Source: Anaerolineales bacterium UBA2200
GTDB taxonomy: Bacteria; Chloroflexota; Anaerolineae; UBA2200
Length of the DNA: 25,919 bases
Assembly (NCBI GenBank): GCA_002327925.1
Contig: DCVA01000039.1
Coordinates: 39,542 to 65,460, forward strand
Reading direction: 5' to 3'
The notes beneath the pieces are model-generated. The model was given only the letters and a program-made list of their open reading frames with translations, was not told the origin of the DNA and searched no databases. The position numbers were made by a program, and so were the translations under genes. Positions 24,204 to 25,919 of this stretch are shown here, piece after piece (positions within the stretch are counted from its first letter, which is position 1; each line of letters opens with the position of its first letter).

Positions 24204-25670
24204 ATGGAAACTCCGCCGAACACAACTGAAGCGAGCACAACGCACACCGGGCACCGCGGATGGCGCGTTCCCCTGCCGCGGCTCAGCCTGTCCGAGAGGC
24301 GGCTGCTGCTGGCGCTGGTCGATCTGCTGGTCCTCAACATCGCTCTGCTAACCACCCTGGCGCTGCGCTTTGACTATGCCTTTTCCCTTCGCACCCTCAC
24401 CGAGGCCTGGGGATACTTTCTGCTGTTGTCGGCGTTGTGGTTCTTGTGGTCCTCCTTCTTTGACTGCTACGACCTGCCGGCCACGGCCGATGCCAGCCAC
24501 AGCGCCTGGCGCACAGGCAGGGCCGGCGTCCTTACCGCGCTCAGCTATCTGACTGTCCCAGTCTACTCGCCGCCGTTCCTGCACTCGCGTCTGACCGCGG
24601 TGCTCTTTGTGGGCCTGGTTACCCTCAGCGTGCCTCTGTGGCGCCTGATCTATGCGGCGGTCTTTGTGCAGCCGGCCTTCCAGCGCCGCGTGCTCATCGT
24701 GGGCGCGGGCCGCTCCGGCTCGGAGCTGGCGCGCGTGCTGGCCGCCACCCCGCAGCAGGGCAATCCCTACGCCGGCTCGGGTTATGTGGCCGTGGGCCTG
24801 GTGGACGACGACCCGGCCAAGCTGGGCACGCACGTAGAGGGAGTGCCCGTGCTGGGCAATCGGTCCGACCTGCCCCGTCTGGTGGGCCGCCACCGCGTCG
24901 ATATGGTGGTGCTGGCCATCACCCACGCGGCGGAGGTGCACCCGGAGCTGCTCAAGGGCCTGCTGGATGCCCGCGAGCTGGGCCTGCCCCTCATCCCGAT
25001 GAGCGAGCTCTACGAGCAGGTGACGGGCCGGGTGCCGGTGAACCACGCAGGAGGGAACCTGCACGTGGTGCTGCCGCTGGGGGATTCCGCCACGGGGCGC
25101 GTGTTTGGCGTGGGCAAGCGGCTCTTTGACCTGCTGGCTGCGGTGGTGGGCCTGCTGATCGTGGCTCTGATCTCGCCCTTTGTGGCCCTGAGCAACGCCT
25201 TCTCCAGCCCCGGCCCCCTCTTTTACCGGCAGACGCGCGTGGGCCGCCGCGGGAACTACTTTCAGGTGGTCAAGTTCCGCTCGATGATCCCGCAGGCCGA
25301 GGCGAGCTCGGGGGCGGTCTGGGCGGCTAAACACGACCCGCGCATCACGCCGGCCGGCCGCTTCCTGCGCCGCACCCGCCTGGACGAGCTGCCGCAATTC
25401 TACAACGTGCTGCGCGGCGAGATGAGCCTGGTCGGCCCGCGGCCCGACGTGCCGGCGCAACGCGCGCTGTATTCCGACGCCGACTGGGCACAGCGCTGCA
25501 GCGTGCGCCCCGGCATCACCGGCCTGGCGCAGGCGCTGTACCGCTCCGAATCGACCGAGGCGCAGCGCCTCGCCGCCGACCTGCGCTACACGCACGAGGC
25601 CTCTTGCTGGCTCGACCTGAAAATCCTGCTCCTCACATGCAAGCGCCTGTCAGGCAAAGGGGGAAACTGA
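24204..25670 (+). CDS. Polyprenyl-phosphate sugar phosphotransferase (WbaP/WcaJ-like initiating enzyme)
   Basis: The protein has 488 residues. Four N-terminal membrane spans (about 33-55, 70-87, 106-122 and 130-155) are followed by a Rossmann-like cytoplasmic domain (RRVLIVGAGRSGSELARVLA, 161-180, to about 275). Next come a fifth membrane helix (about 303-330) and the catalytic bacterial sugar transferase domain. This contains KFRSM (357-361), the Asp-Glu pair D394/E395 in RLDELPQ, GPRP (411-414) and RPGITGLAQ (435-443). It transfers a sugar 1-phosphate, often glucose or galactose, from a UDP-sugar to undecaprenyl phosphate, the first step of glycan assembly. The GAGAAGAAG stretch ahead of the ATG is a modest ribosome binding site. 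It seems to have its own promoter. Confidence 0.95.
   Translation: METPPNTTEASTTHTGHRGWRVPLPRLSLSERRLLLALVDLLVLNIALLTTLALRFDYAFSLRTLTEAWGYFLLLSALWFLWSSFFDCYDLPATADASHSAWRTGRAGVLTALSYLTVPVYSPPFLHSRLTAVLFVGLVTLSVPLWRLIYAAVFVQPAFQRRVLIVGAGRSGSELARVLAATPQQGNPYAGSGYVAVGLVDDDPAKLGTHVEGVPVLGNRSDLPRLVGRHRVDMVVLAITHAAEVHPELLKGLLDARELGLPLIPMSELYEQVTGRVPVNHAGGNLHVVLPLGDSATGRVFGVGKRLFDLLAAVVGLLIVALISPFVALSNAFSSPGPLFYRQTRVGRRGNYFQVVKFRSMIPQAEASSGAVWAAKHDPRITPAGRFLRRTRLDELPQFYNVLRGEMSLVGPRPDVPAQRALYSDADWAQRCSVRPGITGLAQALYRSESTEAQRLAADLRYTHEASCWLDLKILLLTCKRLSGKGGN
25657..25664 (+). promoter_or_regulatory. Ribosome binding site of the asparagine synthetase-like gene
   Basis: AAGGGGGA lies 8 bases before the ATG at 25673, inside the end of the phosphotransferase gene. 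It supports translation of the next gene from the same mRNA. Confidence 0.5.
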
Positions 25671-25672
25671 GC

Positions 25673-25919
25673 ATGTGCGGCATCTTCGGCTACTGGGACC
25701 GCAGCCGGCGCGCGCTCGATGACGCGGCGCTGGCGGAGATGGGCCGCCAGCTCGCCCACCGCGGGCCCGACGACGCCGGTGTCTGGCACCAGCCGCAGCG
25801 CGGCGTCGCCGTCGGCAACCGGCGCCTGTCGATCATCGACCTGGCGCACGGGCACCAGCCGTTCGTCTCCGACGACGGACGCATCGCGGTGGTGCAGAAC
25901 GGCGAGATCTTCAATTACG
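25673..25919 (+). CDS. asnB: Asparagine synthase (glutamine-hydrolysing), 3' truncated
   Basis: Only 82 codons are in the window. After removal of Met the protein starts with Cys2, the N-terminal nucleophile of class II glutamine amidotransferases. HRGPDD (29-34), NRRLSIIDL (49-57) and QNGEIFNY (75-82) are the glutamine-binding landmarks of AsnB. The missing C-terminal part should hold the ATP-dependent synthetase. AsnB homologues in polysaccharide loci are often thought to amidate uronic acids or related sugars rather than to make asparagine. The gene begins 2 bases after the phosphotransferase stop, so it is probably co-transcribed. Confidence 0.9.
   Translation, partial: MCGIFGYWDRSRRALDDAALAEMGRQLAHRGPDDAGVWHQPQRGVAVGNRRLSIIDLAHGHQPFVSDDGRIAVVQNGEIFNY

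Noticed and set aside
24348..25595. A 415-codon open frame on the minus strand
   Set aside because: It is antisense to the well-supported sugar phosphotransferase, rich in His, Gln, Arg and Ala, and has no recognisable domain or ribosome binding site.

Overview
The window is a dense cell-surface polysaccharide (exopolysaccharide, O-antigen-like or S-layer/glycoprotein glycan) biosynthesis and export locus. All 22 genes that I accept lie on the + strand, and both outer genes are cut by the window edges. The DNA is GC-rich. One surface protein carries a Thr/Pro 'PTAT' linker of the kind common in Chloroflexota (Anaerolineae-type) exported proteins. Together with the Wzm/Wzt-like exporter, the many GT4/GT2 enzymes and the dispersed GTCATTGCGAG...GAAGCAATCC repeat, this makes a Chloroflexota bacterium my best guess. 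The guess rests on style rather than on a marker gene.

Layout. 1-3242: the 3' part of a membrane-anchored, DPM1-like family 2 glycosyltransferase, a cobalamin-binding radical SAM enzyme and a hexapeptide acyltransferase. 3239-5368: the ABC-2 exporter, wzm-like permease and wzt-like ATPase with a C-terminal cargo-binding extension. 5350-8112: a single 920-residue protein joining an FrhB-like iron-sulfur domain to a polysaccharide pyruvyl transferase domain. 8281-18224: an assembly block of two more hexapeptide acyltransferases, six glycosyltransferases (three GT4, three GT2) and an inserted secreted Asp-box beta-propeller protein. 18221-24124: a methyltransferase, a Wzy/WaaL-type O-antigen ligase/polymerase, a GT2, a GT-C membrane glycosyltransferase and a GT4. 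24204-25919: the polyprenyl-phosphate sugar phosphotransferase that would start glycan assembly and the 5' end of an asparagine synthetase-like amidotransferase. This last pair follows the only intergenic gap with a recognisable promoter and inverted repeat.

How the genes would work together (inference). The phosphotransferase at 24204 loads the first sugar phosphate on undecaprenyl phosphate. The soluble GT4/GT2 enzymes extend the chain, and the acyltransferases, methyltransferase, pyruvyl transferase and amidotransferase decorate it. Wzm/Wzt moves the lipid-linked glycan across the membrane, with the Wzt tail reading a terminal modification. The GT-C enzyme, perhaps fed by a polyprenyl-P-sugar from the DPM1-like enzyme, and the Wzy/WaaL protein act on the outer face.

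Base usage is not uniform. The two ends use strongly C/G-ending codons, while from about position 4.7 kb (inside wzt) to roughly 18-19 kb A/T-ending codons are much more frequent. This suggests a replaceable central cassette, as in O-antigen loci. Most genes are joined by ATGA/GTGA/TTGA stop-start overlaps, which indicates one long, translationally coupled operon. I saw no tRNA, rRNA, CRISPR array, transposase or clear rho-independent terminator.
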